From Caulobacteraceae bacterium PMMR1 (lineage in GTDB: Bacteria; Pseudomonadota; Alphaproteobacteria; Caulobacterales; Caulobacteraceae): a stretch of DNA of 64,000 nt. The stretch is taken from contig JPOM01000001.1 in assembly GCA_000733915.1 (NCBI GenBank), positions 1,984,001 to 2,048,000 on the forward strand. The letters run 5' to 3'. The notes beneath the pieces are model-generated. The model saw only the letters and a list, made by a program, of their open reading frames with translations. It made no database searches and was not told where the DNA came from. Within the stretch, counting starts at the first letter, position 1, and the number at the start of each line of letters is the position of its first letter. Below are positions 1 to 6,936 of this stretch, piece after piece. The translations under genes were made by a program, and so were the position numbers.

Positions 1-59
1 CGGAAGTCGATCGGCTTGGTCGCCACCAGCACCCGCACGCCCGAGGGTGGGGCGATCAC
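1..59 (-). CDS. tnpB: IS66 accessory protein TnpB, N-terminal fragment
   Basis: Only the first 19 or so codons are present. The GTG start at 57-59 overlaps the TGA stop of tnpA (56-58), the typical translational coupling of IS66 tnpA and tnpB. The visible peptide includes APPSGVRVLVATKPIDFR, matching the conserved N-terminus of the IS66 Orf2 family (residues IDFRKG at the start of the family's core). TnpB is required for transposition together with TnpA and TnpC; its biochemical role is not settled. Confidence 0.8.
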   Translation of the reverse strand, partial: MIAPPSGVRVLVATKPIDF

Positions 60-487
60 CGCTCGGCCTTCAGCGCCTTGATCACCGCCGCGACCGTCTT
101 CGCTTCGGCGCCGCGGCTCACCCGCATGACCACGCCGTCGATCTCCAGCTCGATCCCGCCCTGGCGCGAGCCCCGGGTCTTCTTCGCCTTCAGTTCGACC
201 CGCGGGACCGCCACCACGGGCAGCGCCGGCGCCTCGATCACGACCGGAGCGAACCTCGGAGCCGAACGCGCTTCCCTCGGCAGCTTGGCGTCCCGCCGCC
301 ACGTGAAGAGCTGCGTCGGTGCGAGCCCATGCCGCCGGGCCACGTCGCAGACCGTGCCCACCCCGGCGTAGCTCTCGGCGACGATCCGGGCCTTCTCCTC
401 CGGCGACCAACGCCGCCGCGGGCCAGCCCCGGTGAACACCTCGATCCGGCGCACCTCGCCGGCAGGTGTGACATCGTCATATGGCAT
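56..487 (-). CDS. tnpA: IS66-family TnpA, HTH protein
   Basis: A 143-residue protein. Residues about 25-70 form an IS3/IS911-type helix-turn-helix (RRRWSPEEKARIVAES, then DVARRHGLAPTQLFTWRR), followed by a basic linker and a C-terminal IELEIDGVVMRV segment typical of IS66 TnpA/Orf1. It probably binds the element's ends. Its stop overlaps the tnpB start by GTGA. The start at 487 lies 84 bases inside the element end at 576. Family assignment is firm; function in this copy is untested. Confidence 0.88.
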   Translation of the reverse strand: MPYDDVTPAGEVRRIEVFTGAGPRRRWSPEEKARIVAESYAGVGTVCDVARRHGLAPTQLFTWRRDAKLPREARSAPRFAPVVIEAPALPVVAVPRVELKAKKTRGSRQGGIELEIDGVVMRVSRGAEAKTVAAVIKALKAER

Positions 488-576
488 CGTGCTCGCACCA
501 AGCCCAGCCGCGGATCATCGGCTCAGACTCAGGCCGCCACGGCCCCGGCGCTAGGTGGGGCGGGCACAGCGCTTAC

Positions 577-752
577 AGCACCTCCGACACCACAGTGCAG
601 CTACGTCGGACAGCGAGCTCCGTTTCGTGTCATTGCCATTTATGCCGCGTTAAGCCACAGTGATTGTGGAGCTATCGGCGCTACCAGGGGGGGTGGGTGT
701 GGCTACTGCATTTGAACTGGCGGAGTTGTGGTGCAGTGCGGCCCTCCAGCGG
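577..752. other. spacer between IS66 end and IS481 copy 1
   Basis: These 176 bases separate the end of the IS66 element from the CTAG that flanks the first IS481 element. No convincing gene, RNA or repeat is seen. It is probably residual island sequence left between two independent insertions. Confidence 0.4.
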
Positions 753-1706
753 CTAGCTGTCGTTGCCAAGGAGGTTGTTCAGCCTTTGCCAGGGGCTGAG
801 GTCTCCGATGCCGGCGTGGGGGCGGACGAGGTTATAGGCGTCGGTCCAGGGTCCGATGGCGGCGGCGCGTTGGTCTGATGAGACATAGGGCCGTGCGTAG
901 GCCCATTCGCGCAAGCTGGTCTGGATGAAGCGCTCGGCCTTGCCGTTGGTGCGCGGCCGGAAGGGCCGGGTTCGGACGTGCCGCACGCCGGCGGCCGTCA
1001 GGGTCTGGGCGAAGCGCCTTGAGACGTAGGCCGAGCCGTTGTCGGTCATCACCCGCTCCACCTTTACGCCCAGGCGGGCGTACCAGGCGAGCGCGCGGTC
1101 CAGGAAGCCGGCGGCGTCTTCGCCGGTCAGGCCGGGCAGGACTTCCGTGTAGGCCAGCCGCGAGGCGTCATCGATGGCGACGTGCAGGTGGTCCCAGCCG
1201 ATGCCGCGCTTGCGGCTCTGACCGGCGCGATCCCCGGTGATGCGGTGGCCGACGCCGTCGATCTTGCCGAGGCTCTTGATGTCCAGGTGCAGCAGCTCGC
1301 CGGGCCGCTCCCGCTCGTAGCGGATCACCGGCTCGCGCGGCTGCAGCGCCGAGAGCTTGCCCAGGCCGAGCCGCCGCAGGATCGCGCCCACCGTCGAGCG
1401 CGGCATGTCCAGCTGGCGGGCAATCGCCACGCCGCTCATGCGCTGGCGTCGCAGCCGCTCGATCTCGGCCAAGCGCTGCGGCGAGATCCGGCGCGGACAT
1501 CGTCGGGGCGCCGAGCTGCGATCCTTGAAGTCTTCGCTCGGTTCCCGACGACACCGGCCCAGCCACTTATAGGCCGTCCGCAACGATACACCGCCAGCCA
1601 AAGCCGCCGCCTTCACCGTCCAGCCAGACTGAACACGACCGGCCAACAAGGCTCGACCAGACGGCGTCAGCCGGGCATTCTTATGCATGTTCATCCGGGG
1701 TCTCAC
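753..1706 (-). CDS. IS481-family DDE transposase, copy 1
   Basis: A 317-residue transposase. The N-terminal third holds a leucine-zipper-like HTH followed by a second HTH (ISPQRLAEIERLR, VAIARQLDMPRSTVG). The integrase core has the DDE residues in LHLDIK, VMTDNGS and NGKAERFIQ, in the expected order. The final codons are GAC AGC TAG, and the TAG stop falls in the CTAG at 753-756, outside the element's inverted repeat. The protein is identical to the copy at 4981-5934. It catalyses cut-and-paste or copy-in transposition of its own element. An alternative start is the Met at residue 5 or 7. Confidence 0.93.
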   Translation of the reverse strand: MRPRMNMHKNARLTPSGRALLAGRVQSGWTVKAAALAGGVSLRTAYKWLGRCRREPSEDFKDRSSAPRRCPRRISPQRLAEIERLRRQRMSGVAIARQLDMPRSTVGAILRRLGLGKLSALQPREPVIRYERERPGELLHLDIKSLGKIDGVGHRITGDRAGQSRKRGIGWDHLHVAIDDASRLAYTEVLPGLTGEDAAGFLDRALAWYARLGVKVERVMTDNGSAYVSRRFAQTLTAAGVRHVRTRPFRPRTNGKAERFIQTSLREWAYARPYVSSDQRAAAIGPWTDAYNLVRPHAGIGDLSPWQRLNNLLGNDS

Positions 1707-1780
1707 GGCTAGAGGTTGGAGCTTCGCACCCCCACTCTCTCAGCCCGATCCCGGGTGAACAACCTTCATAGCCTCGACAG
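757..1780 (-). mobile_element. IS481-family element, copy 1 (1024 bp)
   Basis: The ends read CTGTCG at 757 and CGACAG at 1780, an exact inverted repeat that extends imperfectly for about 25 bases (a shared GGTT.TTCA block follows). CTAG is found directly outside both ends (753-756 and 1781-1784), matching the CTAG target known for IS481-type elements and suggesting a 4-bp target duplication. It carries one transposase gene on the minus strand. Compared with copy 2 at 4985-6008 it has the same length and differs at five positions by eye, all transitions. Confidence 0.88.
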
Positions 1781-1784
1781 CTAG

Positions 1785-3071
1785 AGCGCCTCGCGCCGCG
1801 GGAGCCGGCGCGGTCTTGACCCGGGCGCGGCGTTCAGACTCCCGAACGCCGGTCGAGACGGCGCGCGCGGTCTGGCGTGGCCTCGCGCCGGAGTGGCTGA
1901 AGCGGCGGGTCGGCCAGGCAGCGCGCCCTCTCGCCATGGAGCTGACCCTGCGAGCCGCCGCCAAGGCGCGCGGGACTGAGGGCTCCGGCCTGCCGGTGGT
2001 GGTCGGCATGTTCGAGGCGTCGAGTGGGGTCGGCATCGCGGCGCGGCTGGCCAGCGAGGCGCTCACCGACCTCGGCATCGCCCATCGACGGCTGGACGTG
2101 ACCCGGCTCGGGGCCACCGAACGCCCGGCGGACACCAGCGCCTCGGCCTGGATGATGCACCTCAACCCGCCCGAACTGTTGGCCGTGCTCTACGCCTGGG
2201 GTCCATCGACCCTCCTGGGCCCAAGTTCGGCCATTGGGCCTGGGAGCTGCCCCGCGCGCCGAAGGCCTGGCTGCGGGCCGGCGCCGTGGTCGATGGCGTG
2301 ATCGCGCCGAGCCGCTTTACGGCCGAAGCTTTTGCGGGCTGCGCGGCGCCCGTCTCGGCGGCGCTCCATCCGCTGTCGCCAAGGGAATTGCCCGGCGGGG
2401 GCCGCAAGCGGGAGAGCGCACACCAGCCCTTCCGCGTCATGGCGATGCTAGACTTCAAGTCGTCGGTTGCGCGGAAAAACCCCATCGGGGCGATAGAGGC
2501 GTTCGAGCGGGCGTTCGGCGGCGCGGATGATGTGGAGCTGATCCTGAAATGCCAGAACGGCGACGCCGCGCCGCGCCTAGCGCTTCAGATGGCCGCCCGC
2601 GCCGGCCCGAAGGTGAGCGTCATCGACGCGGTCTGGCCGCACGACGAGGTGCTGGCGCTCTTGGCCTCCTGCGACGCCTTCCTGTCTCTGCACCGCGCCG
2701 AGGGGTTTGGCTTGGCGATCGCCGAGGCCATGCAGCTCGGCGTCCCGGTCATCACTACCGACTGGTCGGGATCGCGCGATTTCACCGGGGGAGACGTCGC
2801 ACTGAAAACGCCCTTCCGAATGACCCCCGCCCTCGACGATCAAGGCCTCTATCGCGGACAGGACTGGGCGGACCCGGACGTCGGCGTGGCGGCCCGACAC
2901 CTCCGCACGCCGAAGGCCGACCCCGCGTTCGCAGCGGCCTTGGCGGAGCGAGCGCGGTGCGCGGTGGCGGAACAGCTCAGCCCGGCGGCGTGGTTCGCGT
3001 CCCTGCCGGAGCCGCTACGCGAGGCGCTGGAGCCGTGGCGAGGCGCCGCGTCACCGCCGAGCGGCGACTGA
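1785..3071 (+). pseudogene. GT4-family glycosyltransferase, 5' cut by IS and frameshifted
   Basis: Two reading frames together make a glycosyltransferase of the group that has a WELP motif. The first frame runs from the IS border to about 2200 and includes the loop MFEASSGVGIAARLA. The second runs from about 2217 to the stop at 3071 and encodes GPKFGHWAWELP, the CDAFLSLHRAEGFGLAIAEA donor-binding block and GVPVITTDWSG. One missing base in the GGGG at 2199-2202 would join them. The open frame continues upstream into the IS, so the original start has probably been removed by the insertion; the best remaining start is TTG at 1816. The sugar donor and acceptor are unknown. The 3' end overlaps the convergent GT2 gene by 95 bases. 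Confidence 0.75.
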
Positions 3072-4002
3072 GGTCGAGCGGCGACCAGCTGAGCACACGG
3101 GCCAGATCGGCCAGCCGGCCGCCGCTCGGCCGCTCGACCAGCACCTGCGACAGGCCCGCAAGGCCGTCCTTCAGCGCCCGCCACCGTACCTTGAACAAGT
3201 GGGGGCTCCGCGCAAGCACATAGGCCAGGACCAGGAGATGGGCCGGCGCCGCCAGCGGCATGAGCAACGGCGGCATGTTGCGCGCCAGCGTCCAGAGCCG
3301 ATTGCGGGTCCCATGGTACTCCGCGAAGTCCGAGCCGGAGCCGCCGCTGGAGGCGCCGCCCACGTGGCGGACCACGGCCCGGGGCTCCAGCACGCAACGC
3401 CCGCCGGCGAGCCTGATGCGGAAGCCGAGATCGACGTCCTCGCAATAGCAGAAGAACCGCTCCTCGAACCCGTCCAGCCGCTCGAACACCGCGCGCCGGT
3501 AGAGCGCCGCCGCGCCGCACGCGGCGAACACCTCGCAGGGTTCGGACGGAGCGCCGGACCTCGGCTGTCCATAGCCGCCGCGCCAGGGAAAGCCGCTGAT
3601 CGACATGCAGTCGCCCGCGCCGTCGAGCACGGCGGGATCGGCGTCGTCCAGTTGGAGGGAGGCCACCGCCTCGGCGCCGTAGGCGTCCGCCGCCGCGACC
3701 AGACGCGCCAGCCAGTCAGGCTCGGGGAACGCGTCGGGGTTCAGAAGGACGATGTATTCGCTCCGTGACCGCCGGGCCGCACGGTTGTTGCCCGCCGCAA
3801 ATCCGAGGTTCTCCGCGCACCGGACGAGTTCGGTAAGTTCGGGTAGTCGAAGACCGTCCACCCCGCCGTCGGTTGAGGCGTTATCCCACACCACCGCCTC
3901 GAAATCGGTGAAGGTCTGGGCGGCGAGCGCATCGACGCAACGCTGGATATGCGCGCCAGAGTTGAAGGTGACGACGATGACCTGGACGCGCGGGGGGCTC
4001 AC
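2977..4002 (-). CDS. GT2-family glycosyltransferase, rhamnosyltransferase-like
   Basis: An inverting GT-A fold glycosyltransferase. Visible motifs are VIVVTFNSG at the N-terminus, the nucleotide-binding VVWDNASTDGG, the DXD-like LLNPDAF, and FFCYCEDVDLGFR, which holds the catalytic acid of this family. The C-terminal part has a hydrophobic stretch that may touch the membrane. I chose the GTG at 4002 because it overlaps the rfbD stop (GTGA); an ATG at 4044 in frame is the alternative. Being coupled to an RmlD-like gene, it probably transfers rhamnose or a related deoxysugar in O-antigen or another surface glycan; that is inference from context. Confidence 0.82.
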   Translation of the reverse strand: MSPPRVQVIVVTFNSGAHIQRCVDALAAQTFTDFEAVVWDNASTDGGVDGLRLPELTELVRCAENLGFAAGNNRAARRSRSEYIVLLNPDAFPEPDWLARLVAAADAYGAEAVASLQLDDADPAVLDGAGDCMSISGFPWRGGYGQPRSGAPSEPCEVFAACGAAALYRRAVFERLDGFEERFFCYCEDVDLGFRIRLAGGRCVLEPRAVVRHVGGASSGGSGSDFAEYHGTRNRLWTLARNMPPLLMPLAAPAHLLVLAYVLARSPHLFKVRWRALKDGLAGLSQVLVERPSGGRLADLARVLSWSPLDLSRRSAVTRRLATAPAPRVAAPAGTRTTPPG

Positions 4003-4880
4003 GCTGGCAGGGTCCGGAGGCAAAGGTCGAGCCGCTCCCGCCATGGACGGGGCGTCATGCCGATCGCCTCAATTCGTTGGCACGATAGACGGGTATCGAG
4101 CGGCCGGACCGCCGCGGCCGGGAAGGCGCTGGTCGCCACGGGAACGATGGCGGGCGCCTTTCGCCCCCTGGACCGCGCCCAGTCGAACACGCGCTGAGCC
4201 ATCAGGACCCGCGTGGCGTCGTCCGCCCCGGTCAGGTGGAACAATCCGGTGGCGCGCGCCTCGCCCTCGATGAGCTTCAGCGCGAGGGCCAGCACACCCT
4301 CCGCCAGGTCGGGCGCATAGGTCGGCCTTGCGTGCTGATCGGCCACCATCTTGGCCTCGTCCGGCCCGTCGAGCTGGCGCAGCAGCATGCCGAGGAAGTT
4401 CTGGGCCGTGGCCGAAAACACCCAGGACGTGCGCACGACCGCCGCACGGGCGTCGCTGTCTAGGACGGCGACCTCGCCCGCCCGCTTCGTGGCGCCATAG
4501 TGGTTCAGGGGGGTGGCGGGATCATCTTCCGTATACGGAGCATACTTACCGCCGTCGAACACATAGTCGGTCGAAACGTGGACCAACGGAATGCCGAGGT
4601 CGATGCAGGCCTCGGCCATCAGGCGCGGCGCTGTCTCGTTCAGGCGTTCCGCCTCGGTCCGGTCCCGCTCCGCGCCATCGACCGCGGTGTAGCCCGAGGC
4701 GTTGATGACGGCGTCGGGGCGAAGGTCGCGGATCGGCTCGCCCGCATCGCCGGTCGAAAGGTCGAACCGGTCGCGGCCCACAAAGGAGAACGCGACCTCC
4801 GGCCTTGGCCGAAGCGCCGCGAGCGCCCGCGCCAGCTGGCCGGACCGTCCAAACACCAGAACCTTTAGAGGCTGTGTCAT
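3999..4880 (-). CDS. rfbD: dTDP-4-dehydrorhamnose reductase
   Basis: A 293-residue member of the RmlD branch of extended SDRs, which reduces dTDP-4-keto-rhamnose to dTDP-L-rhamnose with NADPH or NADH. The sequence shows VFGRSGQLARAL at the N-terminus as the nucleotide-binding loop, INASGYTAVDGAE, the STDYVFDG motif, and the catalytic YGATK. Length and motif order are normal for RmlD. RmlA, RmlB and RmlC are not in the window, so they would have to be elsewhere in the genome. It is the first gene of a two-gene minus-strand unit with the GT2 gene and lies 100 bases from IS481 copy 2, so its native promoter may have been displaced. Confidence 0.9.
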   Translation of the reverse strand: MTQPLKVLVFGRSGQLARALAALRPRPEVAFSFVGRDRFDLSTGDAGEPIRDLRPDAVINASGYTAVDGAERDRTEAERLNETAPRLMAEACIDLGIPLVHVSTDYVFDGGKYAPYTEDDPATPLNHYGATKRAGEVAVLDSDARAAVVRTSWVFSATAQNFLGMLLRQLDGPDEAKMVADQHARPTYAPDLAEGVLALALKLIEGEARATGLFHLTGADDATRVLMAQRVFDWARSRGRKAPAIVPVATSAFPAAAVRPLDTRLSCQRIEAIGMTPRPWRERLDLCLRTLPA

Positions 4881-4980
4881 GCAGTGTTGCTAAACCGGTT
4901 CAACGGGCGACGAAACCCCTTAACCCCGGAGCCTTCCCTGTGCTTATGCGTATCTGTCGCGCATCGATCGGGGGCATGAC

Positions 4981-5934
4981 CTAGCTGTCGTTGCCAAGGA
5001 GGTTGTTCAGCCTTTGCCAGGGGCTGAGGTCTCCGATGCCGGCGTGGGGGCGGACGAGGTTATAGGCGTCGGTCCAGGGTCCGATGGCGGCGGCGCGTTG
5101 GTCTGATGAGACATAGGGCCGTGCGTAGGCCCATTCGCGCAAGCTGGTCTGGATGAAGCGCTCGGCCTTGCCGTTGGTGCGCGGCCGGAAGGGCCGGGTT
5201 CGGACGTGCCGCACGCCGGCGGCCGTCAGGGTCTGGGCGAAGCGCCTTGAGACGTAGGCCGAGCCGTTGTCGGTCATCACCCGCTCCACCTTTACGCCCA
5301 GGCGGGCGTACCAGGCGAGCGCGCGGTCCAGGAAGCCGGCGGCGTCTTCGCCGGTCAGGCCGGGCAGGACTTCCGTGTAGGCCAGCCGCGAGGCGTCATC
5401 GATGGCGACGTGCAGGTGGTCCCAGCCGATGCCGCGCTTGCGGCTCTGACCGGCGCGATCCCCGGTGATGCGGTGGCCGACGCCGTCGATCTTGCCGAGG
5501 CTCTTGATGTCCAGGTGCAGCAGCTCGCCGGGCCGCTCCCGCTCGTAGCGGATCACCGGCTCGCGCGGCTGCAGCGCCGAGAGCTTGCCCAGGCCGAGCC
5601 GCCGCAGGATCGCGCCCACCGTCGAGCGCGGCATGTCCAGCTGGCGGGCGATCGCCACGCCGCTCATGCGCTGGCGTCGCAGCCGCTCGATCTCGGCCAA
5701 GCGCTGCGGCGAAATCCGGCGCGGACATCGTCGGGGCGCCGAGCTGCGATCCTTGAAGTCTTCGCTCGGCTCCCGACGACACCGGCCCAGCCACTTATAG
5801 GCCGTCCGCAACGATACACCGCCAGCCAAAGCCGCCGCCTTCACCGTCCAGCCAGACTGAACACGACCGGCCAACAAGGCTCGACCAGACGGCGTCAGCC
5901 GGGCATTCTTATGCATGTTCATCCGGGGTCTCAC
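4981..5934 (-). CDS. IS481-family DDE transposase, copy 2
   Basis: Identical in amino-acid sequence to the transposase at 753-1706: two N-terminal HTH segments and an RNase H-like core with D, D and E in LHLDIK, VMTDNGS and NGKAERFIQ. As in copy 1, the TAG stop codon is supplied by the flanking CTAG (4981-4984). The gene appears intact and may be active. Confidence 0.93.
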   Translation of the reverse strand: MRPRMNMHKNARLTPSGRALLAGRVQSGWTVKAAALAGGVSLRTAYKWLGRCRREPSEDFKDRSSAPRRCPRRISPQRLAEIERLRRQRMSGVAIARQLDMPRSTVGAILRRLGLGKLSALQPREPVIRYERERPGELLHLDIKSLGKIDGVGHRITGDRAGQSRKRGIGWDHLHVAIDDASRLAYTEVLPGLTGEDAAGFLDRALAWYARLGVKVERVMTDNGSAYVSRRFAQTLTAAGVRHVRTRPFRPRTNGKAERFIQTSLREWAYARPYVSSDQRAAAIGPWTDAYNLVRPHAGIGDLSPWQRLNNLLGNDS

Positions 5935-6008
5935 GGCTAGAGGTTGGAGCTTCGCACCCCCACTCTCTCAGCCCGATCCCGGGTGAATAACCTTCATAGC
6001 TTCGACAG
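4985..6008 (-). mobile_element. IS481-family element, copy 2 (1024 bp)
   Basis: Same length and orientation as copy 1, with five transitions between them and an identical transposase. CTAG flanks both borders (4981-4984 and 6009-6012). The right border touches the GTG start of the GNAT gene, and in that gene's frame the codon just before the start is the TAG of the flanking CTAG. The near identity of the copies shows recent duplication in this lineage or gene conversion. Confidence 0.88.
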
Positions 6009-6012
6009 CTAG

Positions 6013-6534
6013 GTGGCGAGGCGTGACGCGGCCGAGTTCATTGTCGCGCCGCTGGGCGATCACCACGATCGCGCCGGCTTCAGCTGCGGCGTCGAGACCC
6101 TCGACCGCTATCTCAAGACGCAGGCCGGACAGGACATGCGGCGCAAGGCGAATGCCGTGTTCATCCTGGCCGCCTGCGACGATCCGGGCGCCCTCCTCGG
6201 CTATTTCACCCTTTGCGCGACGTCGCTGGAGCAAGGAGCCGTGCCCGAGGCCGCGCGCAAGCATGTGCCCCGTTACCCGCTCGTCAGCGCGACGCTGCTT
6301 GGCCGGCTGGCCGTCGCGACCAGCCGGCACGGCCAGGGGCTCGGCGCCGTCCTGCTCGGCTCTGCGCTTCAGAAAGCTTACGCCAGCGCGAGCAGCGTCG
6401 GCGCGTCGCTGGTGGTCGTGGACGCCATCGACGAGCGCGCGGTCGGCTTCTACGAAGCGCATGGCTTCGTGCGGCTCGCCGGGTCGCTGCGCCTTGTCAT
6501 GGCCATGCACACGATCGGCCGCACGCTGGCCTGA
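6013..6534 (+). CDS. GNAT acetyltransferase, TacT-like toxin, no antitoxin gene
   Basis: A 173-residue GNAT protein. The N-terminal FSCGVETLDRYLKTQAGQDM block is typical of the TacT/AtaT/ItaT toxins, which acetylate the amino group of aminoacyl-tRNAs and stop translation. The acetyl-CoA site is seen as LGRLAVATSRHGQGLG, and FYEAHGF is the usual C-terminal catalytic Tyr region. Such toxins normally follow a DUF1778 ribbon-helix-helix antitoxin gene. Here the upstream side is IS481 copy 2, ending one codon before the GTG start, so the antitoxin gene is missing from this place. The toxin role is inferred from family resemblance; a housekeeping GNAT is the alternative. Confidence 0.8.
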   Translation: MARRDAAEFIVAPLGDHHDRAGFSCGVETLDRYLKTQAGQDMRRKANAVFILAACDDPGALLGYFTLCATSLEQGAVPEAARKHVPRYPLVSATLLGRLAVATSRHGQGLGAVLLGSALQKAYASASSVGASLVVVDAIDERAVGFYEAHGFVRLAGSLRLVMAMHTIGRTLA

Positions 6535-6693
6535 GGGCCCGTCGCCACGCCGTTCGCGCTCTGGGCCGCGACCTGGCCTCTCCGGGCCTTCCCGCACGCT
6601 CTCTTTGCCCGCTGTTCCGTCGCGCCCCGCGCCGCAGCGCGATATCGTAAGCGGCGGCGTTGCGCCCGGCTCCGATCGCCCCAGTGTCGCATC

Positions 6694-6918
6694 ATGGGCA
6701 AGCGAAGGGCCGAACAGGCCGTCGATCTTTACGACTATGTCTTGCGGTCGCAGCGGCTTCCTCGCGCTGCGCCGCGCGCCGCCGACGTGGACCGAGACCT
6801 GGTCATCCGCGTCCAGGACGACTGGCCGGATGCCGTGCCGGTCACGGAAGCCGAGCTGCGCGTCATCGAGGGCCACCTGGGCGAAGTTCTCGACGCGCTG
6901 TTCGGGCCAAAGCCATGA
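6694..6918 (+). CDS. small protein upstream of the serine recombinase, unknown
   Basis: A 74-residue soluble protein that I do not recognise. It starts with basic residues (MGKRRAEQ), then has an acidic C-terminal half that includes VTEAELRVIEGHLGEVLDALF, likely helical. It ends 18 bases before the recombinase start and so is probably cotranscribed. A role as an accessory or directionality factor is possible from position only. The 159 bases before it (6535-6693) hold nothing recognisable. Confidence 0.6.
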   Translation: MGKRRAEQAVDLYDYVLRSQRLPRAAPRAADVDRDLVIRVQDDWPDAVPVTEAELRVIEGHLGEVLDALFGPKP

Positions 6919-6936
6919 CCTGAGAGGAGACTGTCG

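Larger units (their letters stand above)
1..576 (-). mobile_element. IS66-family element, one end only
   Basis: The element runs off the left edge of the window. Its tnpA-proximal end is seen at 571-576, where the minus strand begins GTAAGCGCTGTGCC, which fits the GTAAGCG-type start of IS66-family terminal repeats. It contains tnpA and the first codons of tnpB in the usual IS66 order. The other end, the large DDE transposase gene (tnpC) and any 8-bp target duplication lie outside the window, so completeness cannot be judged. Confidence 0.75.
757..6008. other. composite-like structure: two direct IS481 copies around sugar genes
   Basis: Two 1024-bp IS481-family elements in the same orientation bracket 3.2 kb that encode a damaged GT4 glycosyltransferase, a GT2 glycosyltransferase and an RmlD-like reductase. 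CTAG lies at all four element borders. Bases outside CTAG differ between the outer borders, so there is no proof that the unit moved as a whole. Two separate insertions, or a deletion between islands mediated by homologous IS copies, would look the same. Confidence 0.45.

Noticed and set aside
2977-3071. Overlap of GT4 and GT2 ends as a frame error in GT2
   Set aside because: A shifted GT2 frame would stop earlier near 3055, but there is no family similarity at this end to decide.
753-6012. Longer than 4-bp target duplications around the IS481 copies
   Set aside because: Only CTAG is shared on the two sides of each copy; the next bases differ, so no longer duplication can be claimed.
6009-6012. 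GNAT gene being a fusion with the IS transposase
   Set aside because: The in-frame codon before the GTG is the TAG of the flanking CTAG, so the frame does not enter the element.
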